Origin: Closterium sp. NIES-65
Taxonomy: Eukaryota > Streptophyta > Zygnematophyceae > Desmidiales > Closteriaceae
Reading direction: 5' to 3'
Length of the DNA: 64,000 nucleotides
NCBI GenBank assembly: GCA_948144175.1
Contig: CANXME010002158.1
Location: 124,001 to 188,000 of the forward strand
Shown in pieces: positions 20,800 through 32,599 of the stretch. Positions within the stretch are counted from its first letter, which is position 1. Each line of letters opens with the position of its first letter. A model generated the notes under the pieces. The model had not been told where the DNA came from and made no database searches. It saw nothing but the letters and a program-made list of their open reading frames with translations. The translations under genes and the position numbers were made by a program.

Positions 20800-22040
20800 G
20801 ACCAGGCAAGCTCCTGGACTAGGCAAGCTCCTGGACCAGGCACCCTCGTGGACCAGGCACGATTCCGGACCAGGCAAGTTCCTTGACCAGGCAAGCTCCT
20901 GGACCACGCAAGCTCTTGGACCTGGCAAGCTCCTGGACCACGCAAGCTCTTGGACCAGGCACGCTCCTGGAGAAGGCAAGCTCTTGGACCAGGCAGGCTT
21001 CTGGACCAAGCAAGCTCCTGGACCAGGCAAGCTCCTGTACCAGGAAAGCTCCTGGACCAGGCAAGCTCCTTGACCGGGCAAGCTCTTGGACTATTCACGC
21101 TCCTGGACCAAGCAAGCTCTTGGACCAGGCAAGCTGTTAGACCAGGCAAGCTCTTAGACCAGGCAGGCTCCTAGACCACGCAAGCTCCTGGACCACGCAA
21201 GCTCCTGGACCAAGCAAGCTCCTGGACTAGGCAAACTTGTGGACCAGGCAAGCTCCTGGACCAGGCAAGCTCCTGGACCAGGCAAGCTCCTAGACCACGC
21301 AAGCTCCTGGACCAGGCAAGCTCTTGGACCAGGCAAATTCGTGGACCAGGCAAGCTCCTGAACCACGCAAACACATGGACCAGGCACGCTCCTGGACCAG
21401 GCAAGCTCCTCGACCAGGCAAGATCCTAGACCTGGCAAGCTCCTGGACCAGGCAAGCTCCTGGACCGGGCAATCTCGTGGACCAGGCACGCTCCTGGACC
21501 AAGCAAGCTCCTGGACCAGGCAAGCTCCTGGACCAGGCAAGCTTTTGGACCAGGCACGCTCCTGGACCAAGCAAGCACTTGGACCAGGCAAGGTGTTGGA
21601 CCAGGCAAGCTCCTGGACCTGGCAAGCTCCTTGACTAGGCAAGCTTGTGGACCAAGCACGCTCCTGGACCTGGCAAGCTCCTGGACCAGGCAAGCTCCTA
21701 GACAAGGCAGGCTCCTGGACCAGGCAAGCTCCTGGACCAGGGAAGCTCCCGGACCAGGCAAGCTCCAGGTCCAGGCAAGATCCTGGACCAGGCAAGCTCC
21801 TGGACCAGGCAAGCTCTTGGACCAGGCAAGCTCGTAGACCAGGCATGCTCCTGGACCAGGCAAGATCCTAGACCAGGCAAGCTCCTAGACCAGGCAAGCT
21901 CCTGGATCAGGCAAGCTCCTGGACCAGGCACGCTCCTGGACCAGGCAAGCTGTTAGACCAGGCAAGCTCCTGGACCAGGCAAGCTCCTAGACCAGGCACG
22001 CTCCTGGACCAGGCAAGCTCCTGGACCAGGCAAGCTCGTG
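20800..22040. repeat. 1,240-bp higher-order unit, copy 2
   Basis: Markers at 20,861, 21,361 and 21,643 keep the same internal spacing (500 and 282 bp) as copy 1. 1,240 is one base short of 73 monomers, so one unit is 16 bp in both copies. Confidence 0.8.
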
Positions 22041-22547
22041 GACCAGGCATGCTCCTGGACCAGGCAAGATCCTAGACCAGGCAAGCTCCTGGACCAGGCA
22101 AGCGCCTGGATCAGGCAAGCTCCTGGACCAGGCACGCTCCTGGACCAGGCAAGCTGTTAGACCAGGCAAGCTCATGGACCAGGCACGCTCCTGGACCAGG
22201 CACGCTCCTGGACCAGGCACGCTCCTGGACCAGGCACGCTCCTGGACCAGGCACGCTCCTGGACCAGGCAAGCTCCTGGACCACGCAAGCTCCTGGACCT
22301 TTCATGCTTCTCGACCAAGCAAGCTCCTGGACCAGGCAAGCTGCTGGACCACGCAAGCTCTTGGACCAGGCACGCTCCTCGACCAGGCAAGCACTTGGAC
22401 CAGGCAGGCTTCTGGACCAAGCAAGCTCCTAGACCAGGCAAGCTCCTGGACCAGGCACGCTCCTGGACCAGGCTAGCTTTTGGACCAGGCAAGCTCTTGG
22501 ACCAGGCAAGCTCCTGGACCAAGCAAGCTCCTGGACCAGGCAAGCTC

Positions 22548-25500
22548 CTAGACCAGGCAAGCTCCTGGACGAGGCAAGCTCCTGGACCAGGCACGCTCGT
22601 GGACCAGGCACGATCTTGGACCAGGCAAGCCCTTGGACCAGGTAGGCTCGTGGATCAGGCACGCTCCTAGACCAGGCAAGCTCCTGGACCAGGCAAGCTC
22701 CTGGACCAGGCAAGCTCCTAAACCAGGCACGCTCCTGGACCAGGCACGCTCCTGGACCAGGAACGCTCCTGGACCAGGCACGCTCCTAGACCAGGCACGC
22801 TCTTGGACCAGGCAAGCTCCTGGACCACGCAAGCTCATGGACCTTTCATGCTTCTCGACCAAGCAAGCTCCAGGACCAGGCAAGCTCCTGGACCACGCAA
22901 GCTCTTGGACCAGGCACGCTCCTCGACCAGGCAAGCACTTGGACCAGGCAGGCTTCTGGACCAAGCAAGCTCCTGGACCAGGCAAGCTCCTGGACCAGGC
23001 ACGCTCCTGGACCAGGCAAGCTTTTGGACCAGGCAAGCTCTTGGACCAGGCAAGCTCATGGACCAAGCAAGCTCCTGGACAAGGCAAGCTCGTGGACCAG
23101 GCAAGCTCGTGGACCAGGCAAGCTCGTGGACCAGGCAAGCTCCTGGACCAGGGAAGCTCCCGGACCAGGCAAGCTCCAGGACCAGGCAAGATCCTGGACC
23201 AGGCAAGCTCTTGGACCAGGCAAGCTCTTGGACCAGGCAAGCTCGTAGACCAGGCATGCTCCTGGACCAAGCAAGATCCTAGACCAGGCAAGCTCCTAGA
23301 CCAGGCAAGCTCCTGGATCAGGAAAGCTCCTGGACCAGGCACGCTCCTGGACCAGGCAAGCTGTTAGACCAGGCAAGCTCCTGGACCAGGCAAGCTCCTG
23401 GACCAGGCACGCTCCTGGACCAGGCAAGCTCCTGGACCAGGCAAGCTCGTGGACCAGGCATGCTCCTGGACCAGGCAAGATCCTAGACCAGGCAAGCTCC
23501 TGGACCAGGCAAGCGCCTGGATCAGGCAAGCTCCTGGACCAGGCACGCTCCTGGACCAGGCAAGCTCCTAGACCAGGCAAGCTCCTGGACGAGGCAAGCT
23601 CCTGGACCAGGCACGCTCGTGGACCAGGCACGATCTTGGACCAGGCAAGCCCTTGGACCAGGTAGGCTCGTGGATCAGGCACGCTCCTAGACCAGGCAAG
23701 CTCCTGGACCAGGCAAGCTCCTGGACCAGGCAAGCTCCTAAACCAGGCACGCTCCTGGACCAGGCACGCTCCTGGACCAGGAACGCTCCTGGACCAGGCA
23801 CGCTCCTAGACCAGGCACGCTCTTGGACCAGGCAAGCTCCTGGACCACGCAAGCTCATGGACCTTTCATGCTTCTCGACCAAGCAAGCTCCAGGACCAGG
23901 CAAGCTCCTGGACCACGCAAGCTCTTGGACCAGGCACGCTCCTCGACCAGGCAAGCACTTGGACCAGGCAGGCTTCTGGACCAAGCAAGCTCCTGGACCA
24001 GGCAAGCTCCTGGACCAGGCACGCTCCTGGACCAGGCAAGCTTTTGGACCAGGCAAGCTCTTGGACCAGGCAAGCTCCTGGACCAAGCAAGCTCCTGGAC
24101 AAGGCAAGCTCGTGGACCAGGCAAGCTCGTGGACCAGGCAAGCTCGTGGACCAGGCAAGCTCCTGGACCAGGGAAGCTCCCGGACCAGGCAAGCTCCAGG
24201 ACCAGGCAAGATCCTGGACCAGGCAAGCTCTTGGACCAGGCAAGCTCTTGGACCAGGCAAGCTCGTAGACCAGGCATGCTCCTGGACCAAGCAAGATCCT
24301 AGACCAGGCAAGCTCCTAGACCAGGCAAGCTCCTGGATCAGGAAAGCTCCTGGACCAGGCACGCTCCTGGACCAGGCAAGCTGTTAGACCAGGCAAGCTC
24401 CTGGACCAGGCAAGCTCCTGGACCAGGCACGCTCCTGGACCAGGCAAGCTCCTGGACCAGGCAAGCTCGTGGACCAGGCATGCTCCTGGACCAGGCAAGA
24501 TCCTAGACCAGGCAAGCTCCTGGACCAGGCAAGCGCCTGGATCAGGCAAGCTCCTGGACCAGGCACGCTCCTGGACCAGGCAAGCTGTTAGACCAGGCAA
24601 GCTCATGGACCAGGCACGCTCCTGGACCAGGCACGCTCCTGGACCAGGCACGCTCCTGGACCAGGCACGCTCCTGGACCAGGCACGCTCCTGGACCAGGC
24701 ACGCTCCTAGACCAGGCAAGCTCCTGGACCAGGCAAGCTCCTGGACCAGGCAAGCTCCTAAACCAGGCACGCTCCTGGACCAGGCACGCTCCTGGACCAG
24801 GAACGCTCCTGGACCAGGCACGCTCCTAGACCAGGCACGCTCTTGGACCAGGCAAGCTCCTGGACCACGCAAGCTCATGGACCTTTCATGCTTCTCGACC
24901 AAGCAAGCTCCAGGACCAGGCAAGCTCCTGGACCACGCAAGCTCTTGGACCAGGCACGCTCCTCGACCAGGCAAGCACTTGGACCAGGCAGGCTTCTGGA
25001 CCAAGCAAGCTCCTGGACCAGGCAAGCTCCTGGACCAGGCACGCTCCTGGACCAGGCAAGCTTTTGGACCAGGCAAGCTCTTGGACCAGGCAAGCTCCTG
25101 GACCAAGCAAGCTCCTGGACAAGGCAAGCTCGTGGACCAGGCAAGCTCGTGGACCAGGCAAGCTCGTGGACCAGGCAAGCTCCTGGACCAGGGAAGCTCC
25201 CGGACCAGGCAAGCTCCAGGACCAGGCAAGATCCTGGACCAGGCAAGCTCTTGGACCAGGCAAGCTCTTGGACCAGGCAAGCTCGTAGACCAGGCATGCT
25301 CCTGGACCAAGCAAGATCCTAGACCAGGCAAGCTCCTAGACCAGGCAAGCTCCTGGATCAGGAAAGCTCCTGGACCAGGCACGCTCCTGGACCAGGCAAG
25401 CTGTTAGACCAGGCAAGCTCCTGGACCAGGCAAGCTCCTGGACCAGGCACGCTCCTGGACCAGGCAAGCTCCTGGACCAGGCAAGCTCGTGGACCAGGCA

Positions 25501-26627
25501 TGCTCCTGGACCAGGCAAGATCCTAGACCAGGCAAGCTCCTGGACCAGGCAAGCGCCTGGATCAGGCAAGCTCCTGGACCAGGCACGCTCCTGGACCAGG
25601 CAAGCTCCTAGACCAGGCAAGCTCCTGGACGAGGCAAGCTCCTGGACCAGGCACGCTCGTGGACCAGGCACGATCTTGGACCAGGCAAGCCCTTGGACCA
25701 GGTAGGCTCGTGGATCAGGCACGCTCCTAGACCAGGCAAGCTCCTGGACCAGGCAAGCTCCTGGACCAGGCAAGCTCCTAAACCAGGCACGCTCCTGGAC
25801 CAGGCACGCTCCTGGACCAGGAACGCTCCTGGACCAGGCACGCTCCTAGACCAGGCACGCTCTTGGACCAGGCAAGCTCCTGGACCACGCAAGCTCATGG
25901 ACCTTTCATGCTTCTCGACCAAGCAAGCTCCAGGACCAGGCAAGCTCCTGGACCACGCAAGCTCTTGGACCAGGCACGCTCCTCGACCAGGCAAGCACTT
26001 GGACCAGGCAGGCTTCTGGACCAAGCAAGCTCCTGGACCAGGCAAGCTCCTGGACCAGGCACGCTCCTGGACCAGGCAAGCTTTTGGACCAGGCAAGCTC
26101 TTGGACCAGGCAAGCTCCTGGACCAAGCAAGCTCCTGGACAAGGCAAGCTCGTGGACCAGGCAAGCTCGTGGACCAGGCAAGCTCGTGGACCAGGCAAGC
26201 TCCTGGACCAGGGAAGCTCCCGGACCAGGCAAGCTCCAGGACCAGGCAAGATCCTGGACCAGGCAAGCTCTTGGACCAGGCAAGCTCTTGGACCAGGCAA
26301 GCTCGTAGACCAGGCATGCTCCTGGACCAAGCAAGATCCTAGACCAGGCAAGCTCCTAGACCAGGCAAGCTCCTGGATCAGGAAAGCTCCTGGACCAGGC
26401 ACGCTCCTGGACCAGGCAAGCTGTTAGACCAGGCAAGCTCCTGGACCAGGCAAGCTCCTGGACCAGGCACGCTCCTGGACCAGGCAAGCTCCTGGACCAG
26501 GCAAGCTCGTGGACCAGGCATGCTCCTGGACCAGGCAAGATCCTAGACCAGGCAAGCTCCTGGACCAGGCAAGCGCCTGGATCAGGCAAGCTCCTGGACC
26601 AGGCACGCTCCTGGACCAGGCAAGCTG
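22548..26627. repeat. 1,020-bp higher-order repeat, four tandem copies (60 monomers each)
   Basis: Copies at about 22,548-23,567, 23,568-24,587, 24,588-25,607 and 25,608-26,627. Sequence blocks recur at exactly 1,020, 2,040 and 3,060 bp; 1,020 is 60 x 17. Copies 2 and 4 look identical by eye, and copy 1 shows one substitution near 23,058. In copy 3 the first ~120 bp is replaced by a different monomer string that also follows copy 4 (26,641-26,740), with unit length unchanged. Partial copies continue to about 28,000. Confidence 0.92.
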
Positions 26628-28129
26628 TTAGACCAGGCAAGCTCATGGACCAGGCACGCTCCTGGACCAGGCACGCTCCTGGACCAGGCACGCTCCTGGA
26701 CCAGGCACGCTCCTGGACCAGGCACGCTCCTGGACCAGGCAAGCTCCTGGACCACGCAAGCTCCTGGACCTTTCATGCTTCTCGACCAAGCAAGCTCCTG
26801 GACCAGGCAAGCTCCTGGACCACGCTAGCTCTTGGACCAGGCACGCTCCTCGACCAGGCAAGCACTTGGACCAGGCAGGCTTCTGGACCAAGCAAGATCC
26901 TGGACCAGGCAAGCTCCTGGACCAGGCACGCTCCTGGACCAGGCTAGCTTTTGGACCAGGCAAGCTCTTGGACCAGGCAAGCTCCTGGACCAAGCAAGCT
27001 CCTCGACCAGGCAAGCTCCTAGACCAGGCAAGCTCCTGGACGAGGCAAGCTCCTGGACCAGGCACGCTCGTGGACCAGGCACGATCTTGGACCAGGCAAG
27101 CCCTTGGACCAGGTAGGCTTGTGGATCAGGCACGCTCCTAGACCAGGCAAGCTCCTGGACCAGGCAAGCTCCTGGACCAGGCAAGCTCCTAAACCAGGCA
27201 CGCTCCTGGACCAGGCACGCTCCTGGACCAGGAACGCTCCTGGACCAGGCACGCTCCTAGACCAGGCACGCTCTTGGACCAGGCAAGCTCCTGGACCACG
27301 CAAGCTCATGGACCTTTCATGCTTCTCGACCAAGCAAGCTCCAGGACTAGGCAAGCTCCTGGACGAGGCAAGCTCCTGGACCAGACACGCTCGTGGACCA
27401 GGCACGATCTTGGACCAGGCAAGCCCTTGGACCAGGTAGGCTCGTGGATCAGGCACGCTCCTAGACCAGGCAAGCTCCTGGACCAGGCAAGCTCCTGGAC
27501 CAGGCAAGCTCCTAAACCAGGCACGCTCCTGGACCAGGCACGCTCCTGGACCAGGAACGCTCCCGGACCAGGCACGCTCCTAGACCCGGCACGCTCTTGG
27601 ACCAGGCAAGCTCCTGGACCACGCAAGCTCATGGACCTTTCATGCTTCTCGACCAAGCAAGCTCCAGGACCAGGCAAGCTCCTGGACCACGCAAGCTCTT
27701 GGACCAGGCACGCTCCTCGACCAGGCAAGCACTTGGACCAGGCAGGCTTCTGGACCAAGCAAGCTCGTGGACGAGGCAAGCTCCTGGACCAGGCACGCTC
27801 CTGGACCAGGCAAGCTTTTGGACCAGGCAAGCTCTTGGACCAGGCAAGCTCCTGGACCAAGCAAGCTCCTGGACCAGGCAAGCTCGCGGACCAGGCAAGC
27901 TCGTGGACCAGGCAAGCTCGTGGACCAGGCAAGCTCCTGGAGCTCCTGGACCAGGGAGGCTCGTGGACCAGGCATGCTCCTGGACCAGGCACCCTTGTGG
28001 ACCAAGCACGATTCCAGACCAAGCAAGCTCCTTGACCAGGCAAGCTCCTGGACCACGCAAGCTCTTGGACCTGGCAAGCTTCTGGACCAAGGAAGCTCCT
28101 GGACAGGCACACTCCTGGACCAAGCACGC

Positions 28130-30200
28130 TCATGGACCAGGCAAGCTCCTGGATCAGGCAAGCTCCTGCACCAAGCAAGCTCCTGGACCAGGCACGCTCG
28201 TGGACCAGGCAAGCTCCTGGACAAGGCAAGCTACTGGACCACGCAATCTCTTGGACCAGGCATGCTCTTGGACCAGGCAAGCTCTTGGCCGAGGAACGCT
28301 TCTGGACCAAGCAAGCTCCTGGACCAGGCAAGCTCCTGGACCAGCAAGCTCGTAGACCAGGCAAGCTCGTGGACCAGGCAAGCTCCTGGACCACGCAAGC
28401 TCCTGGACTAGGCAAGCTCTTGGTCCAGGCAAGCTCCTGGACAAGGCAAGCTCCTGGACCAGGCAAGCTCCTCGACCAGGCACGCTCCTCGACCAGGCAC
28501 GCTCTTCGACCAGGCAAGCTCTTGGACTAGGCACGCTCCTGGACCAAGCAAGCTCTTGGACCAGGCAGGCTTCTGGACCAAGCAAGCTCCAGGACCAGGC
28601 ACACTCCTTGACCAGGCACGCTCCTCGACAAGGCAAGCTCCTGGAAAAGACAAGCTCCTGGACCACGCAAGCTCCTAGACCAGGCACACTCCTGGACCAG
28701 GCACGCTCCTGGACTAGGCAAGCTCCTAGACCAGGCAAGCTCCTGGACAAGGCAAGCTCGTGGACCACTCACGCTCCTGGACCACACAAGCTCCTAGACT
28801 AGGCAAGCTCCTGGACGAGGCAAGCTCCTGGACTAGGCAAACTCGTGGACCAGGCACGCTCCTGGACCAAGCAAGATCCTGGACAAGGCAGGCTCATGGA
28901 CGAAGCAAGCTCCTGGATCACGCAAGCTCCTGGACCAAGCAAGCTCCTGGATCACGCAAGCTCCTGGACCAGGCAAGCTCCTAGATCAGGCAAGGTCGTG
29001 GACCAGGCACGCTCCTAGACTAGGCAAGCTCCTAGACCAGGCAAGCTCCTGGACCACGCAAGCCCTTGGACCAGGCAAGCTCTTGGACCATACAAGCTCT
29101 TGGAGCAGGCAAGCTCTTGGACCAGGCAAGCTCGTGGACCAGGCACGCTCCTGGACCAAGCAACCTCCTGGACCACGCAAGCTCCTGGACCAGGCAAGCT
29201 CGTGGACCAGGCAAGCTCCTAGACCAGGCAAGCTCCTGGACCAGGCAAGCTCGTGGACCAAGCAAGCACGTAGACCAGGCAAGCTCCTGGACCAGGCAAG
29301 CTCCTGGACCAAGCAAGCTCATGGACCAGGCAGGCTTGTGGACCAGGCACGCTCCTGGACTAAGCAAGCTCCTGGACCAGGCAAGCTTCTGGACCACGGA
29401 AGCTCTTGGACTAGGCACGCACCCGGACCAGGCAAGCTCTTGGATCTTTCATGCTTCTCGACCAAGCAAGCTCCTGGACCAGGCAAGCTCCTGGACCACG
29501 CAAGCTCTTGGACCAGGCACGCTCCTCGACCAGGCAAGCACTTGGACCAGGCAGGCTTCTGGACCAAGCATGCTCCTGGACCAGGCAAGCTCCTGGACCA
29601 GGCACGCTCATGGACCAGGCAAGCTTTTGGACCAGGCAAGCTCGTGGACGAGGCAAGCCCTTGGACCATGCAGGCTCGTGGATCAGGCACGCTCCTGGAC
29701 CAGGCAAGCTCCTGGACTAGGCAAGCTCCTGGTCCAGGCAAGCTCCTGGACCAGGCACGCTCCTGGACCAGGAAAGCTCCTAGACCAGGCAAGCTCCTGG
29801 ACCAGACAAGCTCCTGGACCAGGCAAACTCGTGAACCAGGCAAGCTCCTGGACCATGCAAGCTCCTGGACTAGGTAAGCTCTTGGACCAGGCACGCTCCT
29901 GGACCAGGCAAGCTCCTGGACCATGCAAGCTCCTGTACTAGGCAAGCTCGTGGACCAGGCACGCTCCTGGACCAGGCGAGCTCCTAGATTAGGCAAGCTA
30001 CTGGACCAAGCAAGCTCCTGGACCTGGCAAGCTCCTGGACCACGCAAACTCGTGCAACAAGCAAGCTCGTGGACCAGACAAGCACCTGGACTAGTTAAGC
30101 TCCTGGACCAGGCAAACACCTGGACTAGGCAAGCTCCTCTACCAGGCAAGTTCGCGGATCACGCACGCTCTTGGACCAGGCAACCTCCTGTACCAGGCAA
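28130..30200. repeat. ~2-kb satellite duplication, proximal copy
   Basis: Rare string GGCCGAGGAACGCT (28,287) recurs at 32,774 (offset 4,487), and CTCCTAGATTAGGCA (29,981) recurs at 34,619 (offset 4,638). The offset difference, about nine monomers, shows internal expansion of one copy. Both contain strings shared with the 1,020-bp repeat, such as the TTCATGCTTCTCG or TCCATGCTTCTCG block. Confidence 0.7.
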
Positions 30201-30309
30201 GCTCCTGGACCAGGCAAGCTCCTGGACCAGGCAAGCTCCTAGACCGGGCAAGCTCTTGGACTAGGCAAGCTCGTGGACAAGGCAAGCTCGTGGACCAGGC
30301 AAGCTCCTG

Positions 30310-31550
30310 GACCAGGCAGGCTCGTGGACCAGGTAAGCTCCTGGACCATGCACCCTCGTGGACCAGGCACGATTCCGGACCAGGCAAGCTCCTTGACCAG
30401 GCAAGCTCCTGGACCACGCAGGCTCTTGGACCTGGCAAGCTCCTGGACCACGCAAGCTCTTGGACCAGGCACGCTGCTGCAGAAGGCAAGCTCTTGGACC
30501 AGGCAGGCTTCTCGACCAAGCAAGCTCCTGGACCAGGCAAGCTCCTGGACCAGGAAAGCTCCTGGACCAGGCAAGCTCCTTGACTGGGCAAGCTCTTGGA
30601 CCATTCATGCTCCTGGACCAAGCAAGCTCTTGGACGAGGCAAGCTGTTAGACCAGGCAAGCTCCTAGACCAGGCAGGCTCCTAGACCACGCAAGCTCCTG
30701 GACCACGCAAGCTCTTGGACCAAGCAAGCTCCTGGACCAGGCAAACTCGTGGACCAGGCAAGCTCCTGGACCAGGCAAGTTCCTGGACCAGGCAAGCTCC
30801 TAGACCAGGCAAGCTCCTGGACCAGGCAAGCTCTTGGACCAGGCAAATTCGTGGACCAGGCAAGCTCTTGAACCACGCAAACACGTGGACCAGGCACGCT
30901 CCTGGACCAGGCAAGCTTCTGGACCAGGCAAGATCCAAGACCAGGCAAGCTCCTGGACCACGCAAGCTCCTGGACCGGGCAATCTTGTGGACCAGGCACG
31001 CTCCTGGACCAAGCAAGCTCCTGGACCAGGCAAGCTCCTGGACCAGGCAAGCTCTTGGACCAGGCACGCTCCTGGACCAAGCAAGCACTTGGACCAGGCA
31101 AGTTGTTGGACCAGGCAAGCTCCTTGATTTGGCAAGCTCCTTGACCAGGCAAGCTTGTGGACCAAGCACGCTCCTGGACCTGGCAAGCTCCTGGACCAGG
31201 CAAGCTCCAAGACAAGGCAGGCTCCTGGACCAGGCATGCTCCTAGACCAGGCAAGCTCCTGGACCAGGGAAGCTCCCGGACCAGGCAAGCTCCTGGACCA
31301 GGCAAGATCCTGGACCAGGCAAGCTCTTGGACCAGGCAAGCTCTTGGACCAGGCAAGCTCGTGGACCAGGCATGCTCCTGGACCAGGCAAGATCCTAGAC
31401 CAGGCAAGCTCCTGGACCAGGCACGCTCCTGGTTCAGGCAAGCTGTTAGACCAGGCAAGCTCCTAGACCAGGCAAGCTCCTGGACCAAGCACGCTCCTGG
31501 ACCAGGCAAGCTCCTGGACCAGGCAAGCTCGTGGACCAGGCAAGCTCGTG
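30310..31550. repeat. Displaced copy of the 1,240-bp higher-order unit
   Basis: The markers GATTCCGG (30,371), AACCACGCAAACAC (30,871) and GCTTGTGGACC (31,153) all lie exactly 9,510 bp from those of the second tandem copy (20,861, 21,361, 21,643). It is separated from its relatives by unrelated higher-order blocks, so it moved or was copied as a block. Confidence 0.8.
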
Positions 31551-32599
31551 GACCAGGCATGCTCCTGGACCAGGCAAGATCCTAGTCCAGGCAAGCTCCT
31601 GGACCAGGCAAGCTCCTGGATCAGGCTAGCTCCTGGACCAGGCACGCTCCTGGACCAGGCAAGCTGTTAGACCAGGCAAGCTCCTGGACCAGGCACGCTC
31701 CTGGACCAGGCACGCTCCTGGACCAGGCACGCTCCTGGACCAGGCATGCTCCTGGACCAGGCACGCTCCTGGACCAGGCAAGCTCCTGAACTAGGCAATG
31801 TCCTGCACCAGGCAAGCTCCTGGACCAGGCAAGCTCCAGGACCAGGCAGGCTCCTGGACCAGGCAAGCTCCTAGACCAGGCATGCTCTTGAACCAGGCAA
31901 GCTCCTGGACTAGGCACGCTCCTGGACCAGGCAAGCTGTTAGACCAGGCAAGCTCCTCGACCAGGCGCGCTCCTGGACCAGGCACGCTCCTGGACCAGGC
32001 ACGCTCCTAAACCAGGCACGCTCCTGGACCAGGCACGCTCCTGGACCAGGCACGCTCCTGGACCAGGCAAGCTCCTGGACCAGGCAAGCTCCTGGACCAG
32101 GCAAGCTCCTGGACTAGGCAAGCTCCTTGACCAGGCAAGCTCTTGAAAAAGGCAAGCTCCTGGACCAGGCAAGCTCTTGGACAAGGCACGCTTCTTAACC
32201 AGGCAAGCTCTTGGACCAGGCAGACTTCTGGACCAAGCAAGCTCCTGGACAAGACACGTTCCTGGAACAGGCAAGCTCGTTGACCAGGCAAGCTCCTAAA
32301 CCAGGTAAGCTCGTGGACAAGGCAAGCTCCTCGATCAGGCAAGCTCCTAGACCAGGCACGCTGCTGGACCAGAAAAGCTCCTAGACTAGGCAAGCTCCTG
32401 GACCAGGCACGCTCCTCAACCAGGCAAGCTCCTAGACCAGGCAAGCTCCTGGACCAGGCAAGCTCTTGGACCAGGCAAGCTCCTGGACCACGCAAGCTCT
32501 AGGACCAGGCAAGCTCTTGGACCAGGCAAGATCCTGGACCAGGCAAGCTCTTGGACCAGGCAAGCTCCTGGTCCAGGCAAGAACATAGACAAGGCAAGC

